DNA from: Phormidesmis sp963710175
Lineage (GTDB): Bacteria > Cyanobacteriota > Cyanobacteriia > Phormidesmidales > Phormidesmidaceae
NCBI GenBank assembly: GCA_963710175.1
Contig: CAVPZC010000001.1
Coordinates: 1,736,001 to 1,800,000, forward strand
Direction of reading: 5' to 3'
DNA length: 64,000 nt
In this document: piece after piece, positions 52,376-61,889 of the stretch
Position numbering within the stretch: the stretch's first letter is position 1
Layout of the letters: each line of letters begins with the position of its first letter
Program-made: the position numbers and the translations under genes
The notes under the pieces: model-generated
Seen by the model: the letters and a program-made list of their open reading frames with translations, nothing else
Databases searched by the model: none
What the model was told of the DNA's origin: nothing

Positions 52376-53008
52376 TTAGTTGACAGAATTTGGGGAAGTG
52401 GCTGCTGAACCGGCGACTGGATTGATTGAGGTTTGATTGATGATGACCTGTCCGGCGGCTAATTTGGGATCGGGGCGGAGGCTTTGCTGGAGAGCGCTGA
52501 GGATGCGATCGCAGGTTTTACCGACCGATCTGCCTTCGTAGGCGATGCGAATATCTGCCAGGGCGTAGCGATCGCTCCGTTCGGCCAGCAGCGCTTCGAG
52601 CTTGGCAGTCGCATCTACTCCGTTGAGTCCCTTAAGCAGTGGCCGAGAGGTATCGCCCGATAGCCTTGAGACTAGCACTGGTATGGGCACATCCAGCCAA
52701 ATCACGATGCCGTGACGCAGGTAGCTCCAGTTCATGGGCTGCGTGACAATACCGCCGCCTGTGGCCACCACCAGACAGGTATGCGCCGAAACCTGTGCAA
52801 GCACCTGAGTTTCGAGGTCGCGAAAGGCGGCTTCGCCAGCTTGGGCAAACAGCTCGGTAATGGGTTTATCTGCGGTTTGCTCAATCAGGGCATCGGTGTC
52901 TAAAAAACGATACCCCAGTCGGTTGGCGAGTTTGCGGCCTACGGTAGTTTTACCCGCACCCATCATGCCAATGAGGTACAGATTGGTTTTTTTGAGATCG
53001 GCAGTCAT
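52376..53008 (-). CDS. aroK: Shikimate kinase
   Basis: Phosphorylates shikimate in the aromatic amino-acid pathway. The 210-residue product has the P-loop GMMGAGKTTVGRKLA, the shikimate-binding DTDALIEQ, the FRDLETQVL helix, ATGGGIV and the lid region DTSRPLLKGL. A C-terminal tail of about 35 residues (INQTSINPVAGSAATSPN) is not conserved and probably disordered. It lies 13 bases before argB on the minus strand, in one run with the DUF3038 gene. Confidence 0.96.
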   Translation of the reverse strand: MTADLKKTNLYLIGMMGAGKTTVGRKLANRLGYRFLDTDALIEQTADKPITELFAQAGEAAFRDLETQVLAQVSAHTCLVVATGGGIVTQPMNWSYLRHGIVIWLDVPIPVLVSRLSGDTSRPLLKGLNGVDATAKLEALLAERSDRYALADIRIAYEGRSVGKTCDRILSALQQSLRPDPKLAAGQVIINQTSINPVAGSAATSPNSVN

Positions 53009-53054
53009 GTTTCGCAGATCGGGGCTTCAGCATAGGGGCGACTGCTATATTATG

Positions 53055-53594
53055 TCAGCCTTTGGATCGATCCAGTAGGGCCAGCCAGAGCTGCCTTTCG
53101 CCGCCAGGAGCACTGTAAAACAACAGATCGATCAGCAGCCGTAGCGACAGCTTGGCAAGCTTTTCGGTCTCAGGTATGGGAGCGGCCATGCGATCGCCAT
53201 ACAGGTTGCTGAAGTTGTCCAGATAATCACCCAAAACGGCGGCGCGATGGGGCGGCTCGCCTGCCGCTGTGAGCTGCTCTAGGCGGGCAACCGCTTGACG
53301 AATGCTGGCATGATGGTCTGCTGCCAGCTGGCAAACCACCAGCACAAGCGCTCTGGCTTCTTCAATGTCTAGCTTTTTGCGGCCCTGGCCTTTGCGCAGC
53401 GGGCTCGACTGCCGCAATCGCCACAGGCTGACCCGGTCTGAAAGCGTTTGATTGAGCTGTAAGTTTTTGGCGGCGGCTAAAACCGCGTCAGAGCCCAGGT
53501 CAGTGAGCGCCTCTATCGCCATCAGCACGAGATCTAGCTGGGCTTTAATGCTGCTGAGCTGGGCAGTCGATAGAGAGTCAGCGGGCACATTCAC
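53055..53594 (-). CDS. DUF3038-family protein (cyanobacterial)
   Basis: A 179-residue, mostly helical soluble protein of the DUF3038 family, which I know only from cyanobacteria. Conserved blocks are QLDLVLMAIEALTDLGSDA, LSDRVSLWRLRQSSPLRKG, KLDIEEARALVLVVCQLA and DYLDNFSNLY. No catalytic motif is visible and no role is known. It lies 46 bases upstream of aroK on the same strand and probably heads that operon. Confidence 0.8.
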   Translation of the reverse strand: MNVPADSLSTAQLSSIKAQLDLVLMAIEALTDLGSDAVLAAAKNLQLNQTLSDRVSLWRLRQSSPLRKGQGRKKLDIEEARALVLVVCQLAADHHASIRQAVARLEQLTAAGEPPHRAAVLGDYLDNFSNLYGDRMAAPIPETEKLAKLSLRLLIDLLFYSAPGGERQLWLALLDRSKG

Positions 53595-53715
53595 AGCGGT
53601 CTACAGTTGAGCGTGATGGGCGGAATCGGTATGGCAATTGTGCCATAGCCGTGGCCGTCTACCCCACGACCTCAGCTCAAAGTTCATCAGCCAAGTGACC
53701 AGAGATACGGCGTGC

Positions 53716-54588
53716 TCACTCGCATATTTGGTAGCCCCATTCGAGCGATCGCATCGCTGAGCGGCCACTTTGCTGGTTGGTCGGTGCAGGGGCGCAGGCA
53801 AATTCGCTCACCGCGTTCGCAGACTGGTTTGCCTGACTTCCTTCAGGTAAAAATCCAAAAGTCTTCTCAAAGCCTGTCTCCGCCGAGCCAAAGATCACCG
53901 CACCGACATCAGTGCAGTTGCGAATCAGCTCATCAGCTAGCGCATTTAGCAGCTGAGGCGATCGCAGCACCGACAAAGCGGCTGGCCCCTCTAGCAGCAA
54001 TTTGACACCATTAGCGCGCCCCGTCGGTAGCTGCCTATAACGACTGCCTAGCCGCACGGCGCTGGCTACAGTGCTCACCCCTCGGTCGGTTTCAATATCG
54101 CCAATAGCGCTGATCAAAGCGGCATTGCAGGGGGGGCTGCCGTCGGGCACCGCAGCAGCGGCCATGGCCTGAGGCGTAAGCGCCGCGCCGTTGCCCGAGT
54201 CTATTTTGATTTCGTACTCACCGTTTTTGCCAGCTTCGTAGCTGTTGGCCACTACGGTATAAGTGCCAGTGCTCGGCAAGACAATCACCAGCTGCGAGTT
54301 GCGATTGCTACGGCTGATATCGTCGTTTTCGCTGATTCGCCTACCCTCAGGATCAAGCAAAATCAGATACGAGTCAAAATCTTGACTGACCAGGGAAATC
54401 GTGATTTGCTGACCGCTATCGCCAGAAAAACTGTACTGATCGTAAAAGCTGCCATCTTCGAAGACCGCATCTCCAGGCGATAGTGTGCCCTGAACTTCGA
54501 GCAGTGCCTGGGCATTGGCAGCGCTTACGCTCACGCCGACAGCCAGGCTAATTGCAGCCGAAATCACACCAAGTTGCAGCACTCGCAT
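53716..54588 (-). CDS. Secreted protein with PPC-type beta domain
   Basis: A 290-residue exported protein: signal peptide (residues 1-26, ending SAANA), then a pre-peptidase C-terminal (PPC) type beta domain (about 30-135; DQYSFSGDSGQQITISLVS, YLILLDPEGRRISENDD, LPSTGTYTVVANSYE). The C-terminal half (about 150-260) has SPQLLNALADELIRNCTDVG and AVIFGSAETGFEKTFGFLP and contains three cysteines; I believe this pairing is recurrent in cyanobacteria. Without a catalytic domain it is probably a surface or periplasmic binding protein. Confidence 0.75.
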   Translation of the reverse strand: MRVLQLGVISAAISLAVGVSVSAANAQALLEVQGTLSPGDAVFEDGSFYDQYSFSGDSGQQITISLVSQDFDSYLILLDPEGRRISENDDISRSNRNSQLVIVLPSTGTYTVVANSYEAGKNGEYEIKIDSGNGAALTPQAMAAAAVPDGSPPCNAALISAIGDIETDRGVSTVASAVRLGSRYRQLPTGRANGVKLLLEGPAALSVLRSPQLLNALADELIRNCTDVGAVIFGSAETGFEKTFGFLPEGSQANQSANAVSEFACAPAPTNQQSGRSAMRSLEWGYQICE

Positions 54589-54817
54589 CTAGTTTCTCCA
54601 GTCAAAAAATTCAGCTAGCTAATCGCTCAAAAGTCGGGAAAGAAGATGGCACGCATGGCAGGAGTCCTATCCTATAGGTCTGCTCATCGGGTATAGAGAC
54701 CCGGTAGTGACAGCTTATTAACTGGCCGAATTCCCAAATTTTATACGTTAGAGAGCACATTATACGCTTCGATTTTCGGGAAAACTTCGCCGTTTAAACA
54801 GGCTTAATTTAGCCTGA
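54589..54817. other. Upstream region of the PPC-protein gene
   Basis: About 230 bases, AT-richer than the neighbours, between the PPC-protein start and TIR element copy B. It should hold the promoter of the PPC gene. Together with the element it makes a 440-base stretch without a protein gene. Confidence 0.4.
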
Positions 54818-55013
54818 GTTCGGGATAAGCAACTCATGCTTATTGCTCGAAGTAAGTCCCTTCTGGAAGGGTGGCCCGCAGGGTCGGGATGGGTCGGCAA
54901 CGTGCGCTACACACCGAAACCCACCCCTGCGCCCCTCTAGAGGGGATCTACTTTAGGCTGTGTGTTAAAAAGCGCCGACAGTCGGACATCACAGGCAATC
55001 ACTTATCCCGAAC
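54818..55013. repeat. TIR element (GTTCGGGATAAG ends), copy B
   Basis: 196 bases with terminal inverted repeats GTTCGGGATAAG and CTTATCCCGAAC. It is about 96 percent identical by eye to copy C. Internal structure: left hairpin CCCTTctggAAGGG (54858-54871), an imperfect central stem (CGCAGGG...CCCTGCG type) and a perfect right palindrome CCCCTCTAGAGGGG (54932-54945). It is flanked by a 12-bp direct repeat TTAATTTAGCCT at 54804-54815 and 55019-55030. Confidence 0.85.
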
Positions 55014-55028
55014 TGACGTTAATTTAGC

Positions 55029-57731
55029 CTAGGTTAACAGAGGTTCAGGTCTGGTGATACCGTAGCCTTGAGCGTAGTCAATTCCTAGCCCTCTGATCTT
55101 TTTCAGAATGGCTTCGTTCTCCACAAATTCGGCAATCGTGCGGATATCCATCACCTGAGCAATCTGATGAATTGCCGTCACCATGGCGGTGTCAATGTCA
55201 TCGTTGACAATGTTTCGAATAAATCGACCGTCAATTTTCAGGTAGTCAATCGGTAGCGTTCTTAAGTATGCAAACGAAGACATGCCGCTACCAAAGTCAT
55301 CCAGGGCAAACTGGCAGCCGAGCTGCCGCAGCTCACCGATGAACTGAGCGGCTTTGGTTAAGTTGGAGATCGCCGCCGTCTCCGTAATTTCAAAGCAAAT
55401 GACAGCCGGTGGGATTTGATGGAGCGCAAGCTGCTCATGCAGAAAGTCAATAAATTCATCGTCATTGATGCTCGCCCCCGAAAGATTGATTGAGTATAGA
55501 GCGTTGCCAACACAGGGCTGCGTTTTTGAGCGCGCCCAGACCTGCTGGTAGTGAGCAGATTGAGTGGCAAACAAAGTTTTCACTACCCATCGATCAATCT
55601 GGGGCATCAGGTTGTAGCGCTCAGCCGCTGGGATGAAAGTGTCCGGTGAAATTAGCCGGTCGGTCTGGTCGCGTAGTCGCAACAGCACCTCGTAGTGTTC
55701 TGCCCAATAATCTGCACAGCTCTCTGCTGCCAGGCAATCGGGGCGCAGCGGCAAAATTGACTGGTAGTACAGACAAAAACGGTCAGTCTCCAGCGCTTCG
55801 GCAATGTAGGCGGCCCACTGGGTCTCGCCTCGCTGCTGAGCCAGGTCCAAATCGTCAGGTTGATGCACATGAACGCGATTGCGGCCTTTGCGCTTAGCGA
55901 TATAGCAGGCCGCATCAGCGTCACTGAGGGCGGTAGCAGCGCTGTCAGATTCAGCTGTAATAGTAGCCACACCAATGCTCACCCCCACGGAAAACACTTT
56001 TCCATCCGCATTGAACCGAAAGGCTTTTAGCTTTTCTCTCAGCTCATTGGCAATCCGAATGGCTTGATCCAAGGGGCAGTACTCTAGCAGCAGGGCAAAC
56101 TCATCTCCCCCCAAACGCGCCAAAATGTCGGCTATTCGAAGCTGCTCTGTGAGTAGTTGGCTCAGCTGTTGGAGCAGGCGATCGCCAGTGGCATGACCAC
56201 AGGTATCATTAACCACCTTAAAGTTGTCCAAATCCAAATAGCAGAGGGCGTGCACCTTTTGGTGAGAGTGGGCATTATCGACGGCCTGGGTCAAGCGACG
56301 TTCAAACTCCCGTCGGTTAACCAGCCCCGTCAGCATATCGTGACTGGCCTGCCAGGAAAGCTGTTTAGTCAGCTGACGAGTTTGAGACACGTCGTGAAAC
56401 ACCATGACAGCGCCAATCAGCTGCCCATCCTGCGTTTGGATAGGCGCAGCCGAATCCTCAATTGCCCGCTCAGTGCCATCGCGAGCAATCAGGGCAGTAT
56501 GGTTAGCAAGGCCGACCACCTGCCGTTCTTGCAGTACCTCAATCACCGGGTTAGCCACAGGTTGCCGGGTGGTTTCATGAACAATTTGAAAGACCTCCGA
56601 CAGTGGTTTTGCTTGAGCTTCTTCCTGGCTCCACCCGGTCAATGCTTCGGCCACCGGATTGAGGTACTGAATTTTACCTGCTGCATCGGTTGTGATCACC
56701 GCATCGCCAATGGACTTCAGCGTCACCTGGGCCAGCTCTTTTTCCTCAGCCAGCTGCTGTTCAAACCGCTTTTGCGGGGTGACATCAAAAGCCACACCGC
56801 CGACAAACCGCTGCCCAGCATGGTCAGTAAATGGAAACTTAATCACCTGCCAGTAGTGAACGACGCCATCGGGTGTAGGCACCTTTTCAATAACGGTCTG
56901 CGCTTGATAGGTCGATAGAATCAATCGATCATTCGCCTGCACTTCCCTAGCGGCTGCTTCAGGCAGAAAGTAAGCGTCGGTTTTGCCGATCAGCTCTGCC
57001 TGGGTGACATTGAAAGATCGCTCTAGTGGCCGATTGATGTAGACAAAGCGCCCTTGATCATCCTTCATAAAAACCATCGCCGGACTGTGGTTCATAAAGG
57101 CGTGAAAGCGAGCCTCGCTATCCCGCAGCAATTTTTCAGCCTGCCGCTGCTGCATCAGCATGCCAAGCGGGAGAGAGATGGCGTTGATACTCTCAACTAG
57201 CCTTAGATCTTCTGGAATAGCCTCCTCGCTGAAAAATACCAGCACTGCCAACACATGGTCATTGACGATGAGCGGAATGCCCAAGGCCGCTTTTATGCCG
57301 CACTCAGCAGCAGCTTGATGGCGAAGAAAAACAGCTGAGGACGCTTTTGAAACATCAATGTGCCATTCTGAGCATTGCGATCGCCAAACGCGGCCCGGAA
57401 TGCCGACCCCAGGAGCAAAGGTAAATGCTTCGCTGAGCTGGCTGAATCGAACTGGATCGGCCTTTGCCTGATGGTTCTGCGCTACAGGCGTTCTATACCA
57501 GGCGGAGTGCTTCCTGAGAGTGTCTGCTTTAGGGTCAGGCTGCCAGGCTTCGCCATACAGCCACTGCTGCTGTTGACAGACGGTTTGAATAACGCAGAGT
57601 AGGGCCGCATTGAGATCCTGAGCTTGACTCACGCTGATAATCAGCCTCTTGAGCAGCGAAATCTGCGTTTCTGCGTGCTGACGCTCTGGTGTCAGGCTTT
57701 TACTCACCGTAGCGTCGCTATCTAGTCTCAT
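55029..57731 (-). CDS. GAF-PAS-PAS-GGDEF-EAL cyclic di-GMP signalling protein
   Basis: A 900-residue cytosolic sensor. Domains in order: GAF (about 25-190), PAS (about 205-330; FMNHSPAMVFMKDDQGRFVY), PAS (about 340-455; IGDAVITTDAAGKIQYLNP), GGDEF (about 465-630; intact RLGGDEFALLLEY) and EAL (about 645-895). The EAL signature reads EVLLRL, and DDFGSGMSSFAYLRTLPIDY and LKIDGRFI are conserved, so both synthesis and breakdown of c-di-GMP are possible. The GAF domain's ligand is unknown; chromophore-binding cysteines were not checked against a model. Its stop codon lies in the direct repeat beside TIR element B. Confidence 0.92.
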   Translation of the reverse strand: MRLDSDATVSKSLTPERQHAETQISLLKRLIISVSQAQDLNAALLCVIQTVCQQQQWLYGEAWQPDPKADTLRKHSAWYRTPVAQNHQAKADPVRFSQLSEAFTFAPGVGIPGRVWRSQCSEWHIDVSKASSAVFLRHQAAAECGIKAALGIPLIVNDHVLAVLVFFSEEAIPEDLRLVESINAISLPLGMLMQQRQAEKLLRDSEARFHAFMNHSPAMVFMKDDQGRFVYINRPLERSFNVTQAELIGKTDAYFLPEAAAREVQANDRLILSTYQAQTVIEKVPTPDGVVHYWQVIKFPFTDHAGQRFVGGVAFDVTPQKRFEQQLAEEKELAQVTLKSIGDAVITTDAAGKIQYLNPVAEALTGWSQEEAQAKPLSEVFQIVHETTRQPVANPVIEVLQERQVVGLANHTALIARDGTERAIEDSAAPIQTQDGQLIGAVMVFHDVSQTRQLTKQLSWQASHDMLTGLVNRREFERRLTQAVDNAHSHQKVHALCYLDLDNFKVVNDTCGHATGDRLLQQLSQLLTEQLRIADILARLGGDEFALLLEYCPLDQAIRIANELREKLKAFRFNADGKVFSVGVSIGVATITAESDSAATALSDADAACYIAKRKGRNRVHVHQPDDLDLAQQRGETQWAAYIAEALETDRFCLYYQSILPLRPDCLAAESCADYWAEHYEVLLRLRDQTDRLISPDTFIPAAERYNLMPQIDRWVVKTLFATQSAHYQQVWARSKTQPCVGNALYSINLSGASINDDEFIDFLHEQLALHQIPPAVICFEITETAAISNLTKAAQFIGELRQLGCQFALDDFGSGMSSFAYLRTLPIDYLKIDGRFIRNIVNDDIDTAMVTAIHQIAQVMDIRTIAEFVENEAILKKIRGLGIDYAQGYGITRPEPLLT

Positions 57732-57905
57732 ACTTTAATAAAGATTCCAAACCGTCGACGATGCTTCCTTTAACTTAAAGGCGTTAAAGGATAGATCCCC
57801 GATCAAAAATAAGTAAATATGCTTGTACAGCTCGACGGTACTGAAGTTAGAGCAGCAGCGTCAACGGCGGTTCTACTGAGTACTGGCTGGCGATCGCTAC
57901 ATCCT

Positions 57906-58823
57906 TTATTGCCTGATTAACGCACCAGTCGGTGTTGCCCCTGAAACGGAGAGCGTATAGTCAAATCGACCGCCGCCGTTATCCGGCCAGCCGGTGAGTC
58001 GGCCCGCCCGGTCGAGAATAGGGTCGTTGTTATAGCTGGTGACGACGACAAAGTACAGGTCAGTTTTAGGAAGCACCAGGTCGCTGATATGAGGCTGCTG
58101 CCCGCCGTGGGTATCGTCCGCTGCGGCGATCAGCATACCGTGGCGATCAAACACGAAGAGCTGCGAGTCGCCCGTGGTATAGAGGGTGCCGGTCATCACC
58201 TGAGTGACCGCCAGGTTGATATTGAGGCGATCGCCCAGACCCGCGACAAATCCATACACCTGGTGACCTGGCCCAACATGTCCGGCCACTACGCTGAGAC
58301 CGTGATTCAGATCAATCGCTTCAGCATCGGTGAGCCCTGCCGGATTGCCGATGCTCACCGGTAGCGCAAAGGCTTCGCCTTCAGTGACGATCTGAGTGGA
58401 GTAGCGATTGTGAGTAGCAGCGGCAACGGCCCCCTCCCAGCCGAGCGGCTTGCCGGTTTGGACGGTGGGGGGTAGAGTGGCTTCTAGCTGGTAGGGGTTG
58501 GTGCGATCGCAAGCCTGAGCATCGGCCAAAACAACATTCTCGGCTCGAAAGCGCTCTAGCTGACGGCGCAGGTTCAGAAGTGCGTTGCGATCGCCGTCAG
58601 TCGTCCTACTATCAGCAACCAACATACCCGCAATGTTGATCGCCTCGTGCCACTCGCTAGCACAAATAGCCTGATCGAGATCAAAAACAGTCGTTCTCTG
58701 AGCATAAGCTGGCAAACCGTGAGCAGCTAGTGCGCTCAGAGCGACCAGTAAAGCTACCTGTAGCCCCTCCGGTCGACGATAGAACCAGCAGCTAGGCCAA
58801 TAGCTAACCCAAGATCGGCTCAT
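57906..58823 (-). CDS. Exported protein with C-terminal beta domain, unknown function
   Basis: A 305-residue protein with a hydrophobic N-terminal segment (VALLVALSALAAHGLPAYA) ending in a likely signal-peptidase site. It then has a small helical segment with two cysteines (DLDQAICASEWHEAINIA; DAQACDRTN), and a C-terminal beta domain resembling PPC-type folds (GDRLNINLAVTQVMTGTLYT, SQLFVFDRHGMLIAAADD, PKTDLYFVVVTSYN). I do not recognise a named family. It may be a paralogue in design of the PPC protein at 53716. Start ATG 58823 gives an N-terminal extension of about 20 residues before the signal core. Confidence 0.65.
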   Translation of the reverse strand: MSRSWVSYWPSCWFYRRPEGLQVALLVALSALAAHGLPAYAQRTTVFDLDQAICASEWHEAINIAGMLVADSRTTDGDRNALLNLRRQLERFRAENVVLADAQACDRTNPYQLEATLPPTVQTGKPLGWEGAVAAATHNRYSTQIVTEGEAFALPVSIGNPAGLTDAEAIDLNHGLSVVAGHVGPGHQVYGFVAGLGDRLNINLAVTQVMTGTLYTTGDSQLFVFDRHGMLIAAADDTHGGQQPHISDLVLPKTDLYFVVVTSYNNDPILDRAGRLTGWPDNGGGRFDYTLSVSGATPTGALIRQ

Positions 58824-59009
58824 AACGCCCCTTATATTTAGATAAATTGTACAAGTCTGATTGATTTGGACTTTGGGCTTACGCTAGCAAATACCGACAG
58901 ACGGGCACATTAAGCCCGCTAGCTCACCCTGGGCTCAGCCCACCTGTTTTAGATAACAAATCTAGTATGCCCGGTCACTTTCAGCAGACAACCGCAGACG
59001 ACTCTAACA

Positions 59010-60731
59010 ATGCAAGAAAAACTAAAGCTGCTTGTCGTCGATGATGAGCCCGACAATTTAGATTTGCTATATCGCACTTTTCATCGGGATTTTCAGGTCT
59101 TTAGGGCTGCCAGTGGGACAGCAGCTCTAGACTTACTCAACGAAACCGGGGAAATGGCCATTATTATCTCCGACCAGCGGATGCCTCAGATGAACGGCAC
59201 CGAGCTTCTCAGTCGGACGGTAGAGCGCTTTCCCGATACTATTCGGATGGTCCTGACAGGATACACCGACGTAGAAGACCTTGTATCGGCCATCAATTCA
59301 GGCAAAGTCTTTAAGTACATCACCAAGCCCTGGAATCCCAAAAAGCTAAGAGAGGTCGTTGCTCAAGCCGCCGAAACCTACAGCGTCATCAAACAGCGAA
59401 CTCAGGCACTTGGCCGCGCGCTTCGACAGGAGTCCTTAATCAATGACATTATGACGGCAGTGCGGGGCTCTCTTGACTATGACAGCACCCTGCAAGCTGT
59501 TGTAACCGCCTTGGGAAAAACCTTTGATACTGATCTAGCAATTCTCTACCCGGTGAAGACACTGCAAGGAGAAGAGCCTCAAAATCCGTTGATCTACCGA
59601 TCTAATCATAACGACAGCCAGTCCGGGAGCCAGTCCATAAATCAGCCTGAAGGCCAATCTGAAGAGCAATCTGAAAAGATCTTTTCTCCCAGGTCAGACA
59701 CGCTACCAGTGCCGCCGCCAACTACAACTATTCTCTCAGAATCGATAGCGATAGATAGTACATTGACCACGAGGATTATTGTTCCTTTTTTAGATCAGGG
59801 AAATCCGATTGCAACCATTTGCCTGTATAAAGAAACTCAGAGCCAAAGCTGGGCCGATAGCGCGATAGAGCTGCTTGAAAATGTTTCTGAACAGGTTGCT
59901 CTAGCAATTTTGCAGGCTAGGCTCTATCAGCGAATCCATCGCCAGTCCATGCAAATGCGGGCTGAGCTGGAGGTTGCCAGACAAATCCAAAGCAATCTCT
60001 TGCATCAAAGCTGGCCTGAAATTTCAGGCGTTAAAATTCAGGCGCGCTGTCAGCCTGCTAGAGAGGTGGGGGGCGATTTTTTTGAAGTCTTTATGCATCC
60101 TCAAGGCGATATCTGGCTAGCAGTCGGCGATGTTTCAGGTAAAGGCGTTCCGGCGGCGCTATTTATGGCCAGTGCTATTTCAGTCTTGCGCCGCGAGCTA
60201 GCTCAAGAGAAATCGCCCGATCCAGACCGGGTAATGCGCAACCTCAATCAAAGCTTGTCTAAGGACCTGATAAGCAACAACTGTTTTATCACTATGGTTT
60301 TGATCCGCTACAGCGAAGCCACAAAACGGCTGGTATATGCTAATGCGGGGCATGTCTATCCGGTAATGTGGTCTCACCAGAAAGTGGTGGCTAACCGTCG
60401 GGGGCAAGCCGAACCTGTGCAGCCGACCTATTTGGATGTGAGGGGCGTCCCTTTAGGCATTTTACCGGACTGGCAGGCTGCTGCTGGAGAACTACAGCTA
60501 ACCCTAGGCGATGTGGTTTTGCTAACCAGCGACGGTATTACCGAGGCGACAGTACCAAGCAGTCGGGGCAGCGGCAGTTGTTCAATGCTCAATCAAGAGG
60601 GCCTTTGGGATTTTTTGCAGCAGCAACCTGCCGAACTCAATCTGGATGATTTGCTCGCATATACCCATTTGCCCGAAACCGACCAGGAAGACGATCAAAC
60701 CCTATTGTCACTGGAGGTGACCTCATGCTGA
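59010..60731 (+). CDS. Receiver-GAF-SpoIIE (RsbU-like) serine phosphatase
   Basis: A 573-residue protein. Residues 1-125 are a receiver (LLVVDDEPDNLDLLYRTF, IIISDQRMPQMNGTEL, KYITKPWNPKKL). A GAF-like domain (about 165-305) is interrupted by a Ser/Gln-rich insert. The C-terminal PP2C-type SpoIIE domain (about 325-570) has ARQIQSNLLHQSWP, REVGGDFFEVF, VGDVSGKGVPAALFMA and LLTSDGITEA. Such phosphatases act on STAS anti-anti-sigma-like proteins. It overlaps the following RsbW-like gene by seven bases, so the two form a partner-switch module. Confidence 0.92.
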   Translation: MQEKLKLLVVDDEPDNLDLLYRTFHRDFQVFRAASGTAALDLLNETGEMAIIISDQRMPQMNGTELLSRTVERFPDTIRMVLTGYTDVEDLVSAINSGKVFKYITKPWNPKKLREVVAQAAETYSVIKQRTQALGRALRQESLINDIMTAVRGSLDYDSTLQAVVTALGKTFDTDLAILYPVKTLQGEEPQNPLIYRSNHNDSQSGSQSINQPEGQSEEQSEKIFSPRSDTLPVPPPTTTILSESIAIDSTLTTRIIVPFLDQGNPIATICLYKETQSQSWADSAIELLENVSEQVALAILQARLYQRIHRQSMQMRAELEVARQIQSNLLHQSWPEISGVKIQARCQPAREVGGDFFEVFMHPQGDIWLAVGDVSGKGVPAALFMASAISVLRRELAQEKSPDPDRVMRNLNQSLSKDLISNNCFITMVLIRYSEATKRLVYANAGHVYPVMWSHQKVVANRRGQAEPVQPTYLDVRGVPLGILPDWQAAAGELQLTLGDVVLLTSDGITEATVPSSRGSGSCSMLNQEGLWDFLQQQPAELNLDDLLAYTHLPETDQEDDQTLLSLEVTSC

Positions 60732-61180
60732 AAACCGAACTTGTAGTCCCCAGCGATTTGAGGTTTTTGAAGGTGGTGGAATATTGGTTGCTAGAGTCTT
60801 TGAAGCTAGGAATTGATCAGGACATTGACTGGAGTGAAGTAGAAGGCCGGCTGCGATTGGTGGTAGTGGAGGTCTATTCCAACATTGTTCGTCATGCGCA
60901 CAATCAGCAGCCTGAACTACCGGTGTTGATTCGAATTGAGCTAGAGGGCAATCAGCTGTTGCTAGAAGTGTGGGATCAGGGGCAGGGGTTTCAGCTTGAT
61001 AAATATGCCGCGCCCCTGCCTGACGAGTTTCAAGAAGGGGGCTATGGCTGGCTGATTTTGCACCGGATTATGGATCGGGTGGAGTATAAGCTGCGGGTAG
61101 GGGGCGATGGCGAAGCCTTTCAAGGGAATCGCAACTGCCTAAAACTGACTAAAGACCTGACTATTACACCGGTTCTATAG
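60725..61180 (+). CDS. RsbW-like ATP-binding (anti-sigma/HATPase) protein
   Basis: A 151-residue single-domain GHKL ATPase of the anti-sigma-factor kinase type. The N-box is VVVEVYSNIVRHAHN, and the G-boxes are LEVWDQGQGF and EGGYGWLILHRIMDRVEYK. It should bind or phosphorylate a STAS-domain partner, opposite to the SpoIIE-type phosphatase encoded just upstream (seven-base overlap). No STAS or sigma gene is present in the window. The 3' end overlaps the convergent dipeptidase gene by 17 bases. Confidence 0.9.
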   Translation: MLKTELVVPSDLRFLKVVEYWLLESLKLGIDQDIDWSEVEGRLRLVVVEVYSNIVRHAHNQQPELPVLIRIELEGNQLLLEVWDQGQGFQLDKYAAPLPDEFQEGGYGWLILHRIMDRVEYKLRVGGDGEAFQGNRNCLKLTKDLTITPVL

Positions 61181-61871
61181 TGAGATTTTGAGCGCCGCCG
61201 TATTGAGCAATTTCTCCTTTCTGCCAGGCCCACAGCTGATCGCCCCAGGAAAAGTGCCACCACTCGTTGGGATGCTGACAAAAACCAGCCGACGCCATTG
61301 CCGCTGTCAGAAAGTGGCGATGCTGATGGTAGCGATGCTGCTCGGGGTCTGCGCTACCCGCAAAGTGATCCGGGTAAGAACGCGGTGAAATCTCGTCGAT
61401 CGCCGAACCCATCTCAAGGCTTTCTCCCTGCGCATTGACCAGCGTCAGATCGATAGCTGCCCCCGTGCTGTGAGGCGGCGGCATGGCCAGGTCAGCGCTA
61501 GGCAGCGCCCAAAACTTTAGAACTTGCGCGTTAATTCGGTCGCGATCGCGCTGACTCAAAGCAGTTACATCCAGCCCTTCTGCCTGAACCAGCTGCTCAA
61601 AAGTGTAGGTCACCATAAACTGCTGCACTGCTACGGGCCGGTAGGCATCAAAAATTTGCAGCCGCCAGCCGGGACGCTGCACCTGCAAATGAGCCTGAGC
61701 TTGGATGAGCTTTTGCAAAACGCCCTGGCGCAAAAAGTAAGGAGACAGCTCCCCATAGGGCGCGCCGAGAACGGCGTAGGGATGAGGAGTGACAACAGCA
61801 AACTGATCCAAGGGAAGGGGCACTAAGGGGTCGCCGCACTCCTGAATAGGCACTTTTTGGTAGGGTTTCAC
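61164..61871 (-). CDS. VanX-type D-Ala-D-Ala dipeptidase (M15D)
   Basis: A 235-residue zinc peptidase of the VanX/DdpX family, cutting D-Ala-D-Ala. Zinc and catalytic motifs are PPHSTGAAIDLTL (His and Asp ligands) and NEWWHFSWGDQLW (catalytic Glu and His ligand); FDAYRPVAVQQFM carries the conserved arginine. No signal peptide is seen, so it is likely cytosolic, with a role in recycling cell-wall dipeptide rather than in vancomycin resistance. Starts ATG 61871, 18 bases after the hisH stop. Confidence 0.92.
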   Translation of the reverse strand: MKPYQKVPIQECGDPLVPLPLDQFAVVTPHPYAVLGAPYGELSPYFLRQGVLQKLIQAQAHLQVQRPGWRLQIFDAYRPVAVQQFMVTYTFEQLVQAEGLDVTALSQRDRDRINAQVLKFWALPSADLAMPPPHSTGAAIDLTLVNAQGESLEMGSAIDEISPRSYPDHFAGSADPEQHRYHQHRHFLTAAMASAGFCQHPNEWWHFSWGDQLWAWQKGEIAQYGGAQNLTIEPV

Positions 61872-61889
61872 AAGATCAGGCAGTTAACG

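Noticed and set aside
61164..61871. Vancomycin-resistance cassette
   Set aside because: VanX-type and VanY-type peptidases occur alone and far apart here, without VanA/VanH or a VanRS pair; ordinary wall-recycling enzymes are likelier.
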